NCBI GenBank assembly: GCA_045114665.1
Contig: JBGUKW010000061.1
Span: 1 to 23,704, forward strand
Reading direction: 5' to 3'
DNA from: CADAWZ01 sp045114665
GTDB lineage: Bacteria > Vulcanimicrobiota > CADAWZ01
Length of the DNA stretch: 23,704 nucleotides
Part shown: piece by piece, positions 23,073 to 23,704 of the stretch
Position numbering within the stretch: position 1 is the stretch's first letter
Layout: every line of letters begins with the position of its first letter
Made by a program: the position numbers and the translations under genes
The notes under the pieces: model-generated
The model's input: the letters and a program-made list of their open reading frames with translations, nothing else
Database searches by the model: none
Told to the model about the DNA's origin: nothing

Positions 23073-23204
23073 GCAATTTTCAAAAATGTTAATAAAAAAA
23101 ATAATATTTAGTTTTGGGATAAACCAATGAACGGAAATAGAGCGAAGAGGAGCCTAAAGTGAATGGATTATCCCAAAATTAAATTAGCACTAATTTTGAA
23201 AATT
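23073..23204. repeat. Nested inverted-repeat element between prmC and nusB
   Basis: Two nested inverted repeats lie between these minus-strand genes. The inner one is TTTTGGGATAA (23112-23122) with TTATCCCAAAA (23168-23178), 11 bp. The outer one is AATTTTCAAAA (23075-23085) with TTTTGAAAATT (23194-23204), 11 bp. The 45 bases inside the inner stem are less AT-rich than the surroundings (AGAGCGAAGAGGAGCC). It could be a small mobile repeat or a structured RNA. No open frame is present. Confidence 0.45.
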
Positions 23205-23215
23205 ACTATAGCCGA

Positions 23216-23704
23216 TTATTTAATTTTCGAGTTCTTACACCCTTTTACAATTCTATTCAGTCCATTATAATCTTTTATAATAGATACATCAGAAAATCCA
23301 TTATCACAAAACAACTTTTTTACATCAAAACCTTTTGATGAATTTATTTCAACAGCCAAAACCCCATTAAAATTTAATCTACCAATAGATTCCTTAACTA
23401 TTTTTTCAGTTATTTCCAATCCATCATCATCAGAATATAAAGCCAATTCAGGCTCAAAATTTGCAACAGAAGGGGAAATCTTATCCCATCTTGATATATA
23501 AGGCGGATTTGACGCAATAAAATCAAATTTTAAATCATTTGGCAAAGACTGAAAAAGATTTCCACAAAAAAATTCTATCCTATCCTCTATTGCGTTTTTT
23601 TGAGCATTTAATTTTGCAATAGAAATCGCCTTTTCTGAAATATCTGATGCAAAAATTTTTGTCTTTTTCGAATAATATGCAATAGAAACAGAAATACACC
23701 CACT
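23216..23704 (-). CDS. prmC: PrmC/HemK release-factor glutamine methyltransferase, C-terminal part
   Basis: It methylates the GGQ glutamine of peptide release factors using S-adenosylmethionine. The frame is open to the window edge, so the true N-terminus is outside. Visible parts are the end of the SAM-binding motif I (SGCISVSIAYY), the FASDISEKAISIAKLNA segment with the Asp that binds the SAM ribose, FDFIASNPPYIS with the catalytic and substrate-binding NPPY, and ALYSDDDGLEI, which closely follows the family's FEPxLAL...DGL motif. A TTG inside this frame at 23543-23545 (in GNLFQSLPND) is an internal codon, not a start. The C-terminus NSKIK ends 231 bases before the nusB start. Confidence 0.93.
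   Translation of the reverse strand, partial: SGCISVSIAYYSKKTKIFASDISEKAISIAKLNAQKNAIEDRIEFFCGNLFQSLPNDLKFDFIASNPPYISRWDKISPSVANFEPELALYSDDDGLEITEKIVKESIGRLNFNGVLAVEINSSKGFDVKKLFCDNGFSDVSIIKDYNGLNRIVKGCKNSKIK

Noticed and set aside
23073..23204. Known riboswitch class in the prmC-nusB spacer
   Set aside because: I could not match conserved core sequences of any riboswitch I know, so it is reported only as nested inverted repeats.
1..23704. tRNA or rRNA genes
   Set aside because: I saw no TTCRANYC arm with a matching cloverleaf and no rRNA-like sequence on either strand when reading by eye.

Overview
This is an AT-rich bacterial chromosomal segment. Its core genes (NAD+-dependent DNA ligase, RarA, NusB, PrmC and a class A penicillin-binding protein) place it in Bacteria. 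The PreA/YedF/cysteine-desulfurase operon, with its many Fe-S cysteines, points to an anaerobe. The envelope genes (class A PBP, Sec-type signal peptides) fit a walled bacterium. I cannot name the phylum from the sequence.

Layout. (1) 1-365: the 3' end of an IS200/IS605-type element, comprising the last codons of tnpB, a structured tail that is probably omega-RNA, and the right-end hairpin. The element ends about 30 bases before ligA. (2) 397-6457, + strand: ligA, rarA and a membrane-anchored kinase-like protein that lacks the catalytic residues. Repeat-bearing spacers separate ligA from rarA and follow the kinase-like gene. (3) 6693-10803, + strand: an apparent operon of a secreted protein of unknown function, a PreA-type dihydropyrimidine dehydrogenase, YedF, and a cysteine desulfurase of the YedF-linked type. 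It ends at a strong bidirectional terminator at 10821-10863. (4) 10880-17699, - strand: an accessory block. It holds a six-gene operon (small membrane protein, three tandem DUF697-like proteins, two GTPases), a decayed fragment of an AAA-ATPase/nuclease gene, a microbial-type PARG (TIGR02452), and an intact AAA-ATPase/PD-(D/E)XK gene. (5) 17873-23704, - strand: a secreted M49-like zinc peptidase, a class A PBP, a NusB with a large internal insertion, and the C-terminal part of PrmC, cut by the window edge.

The most interesting part is the accessory block. The two GTPases carry P-loop and DTVG motifs but TQ in place of the usual (N/T)KxD motif, and I see no DUF697-like domain in either. That domain appears instead as three tandem small proteins in the same operon, so the usual GTPase-plus-DUF697 pairing (compare YcjX/YcjF) looks split and triplicated. 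A 19-bp near-palindrome (half-site AATGACAGA) lies 102 bases upstream of the first gene of this operon. A second copy lies 102 bases upstream of the PARG gene, which suggests that both answer to one regulator. The function is not known from sequence; membrane stress or defence is only an inference.
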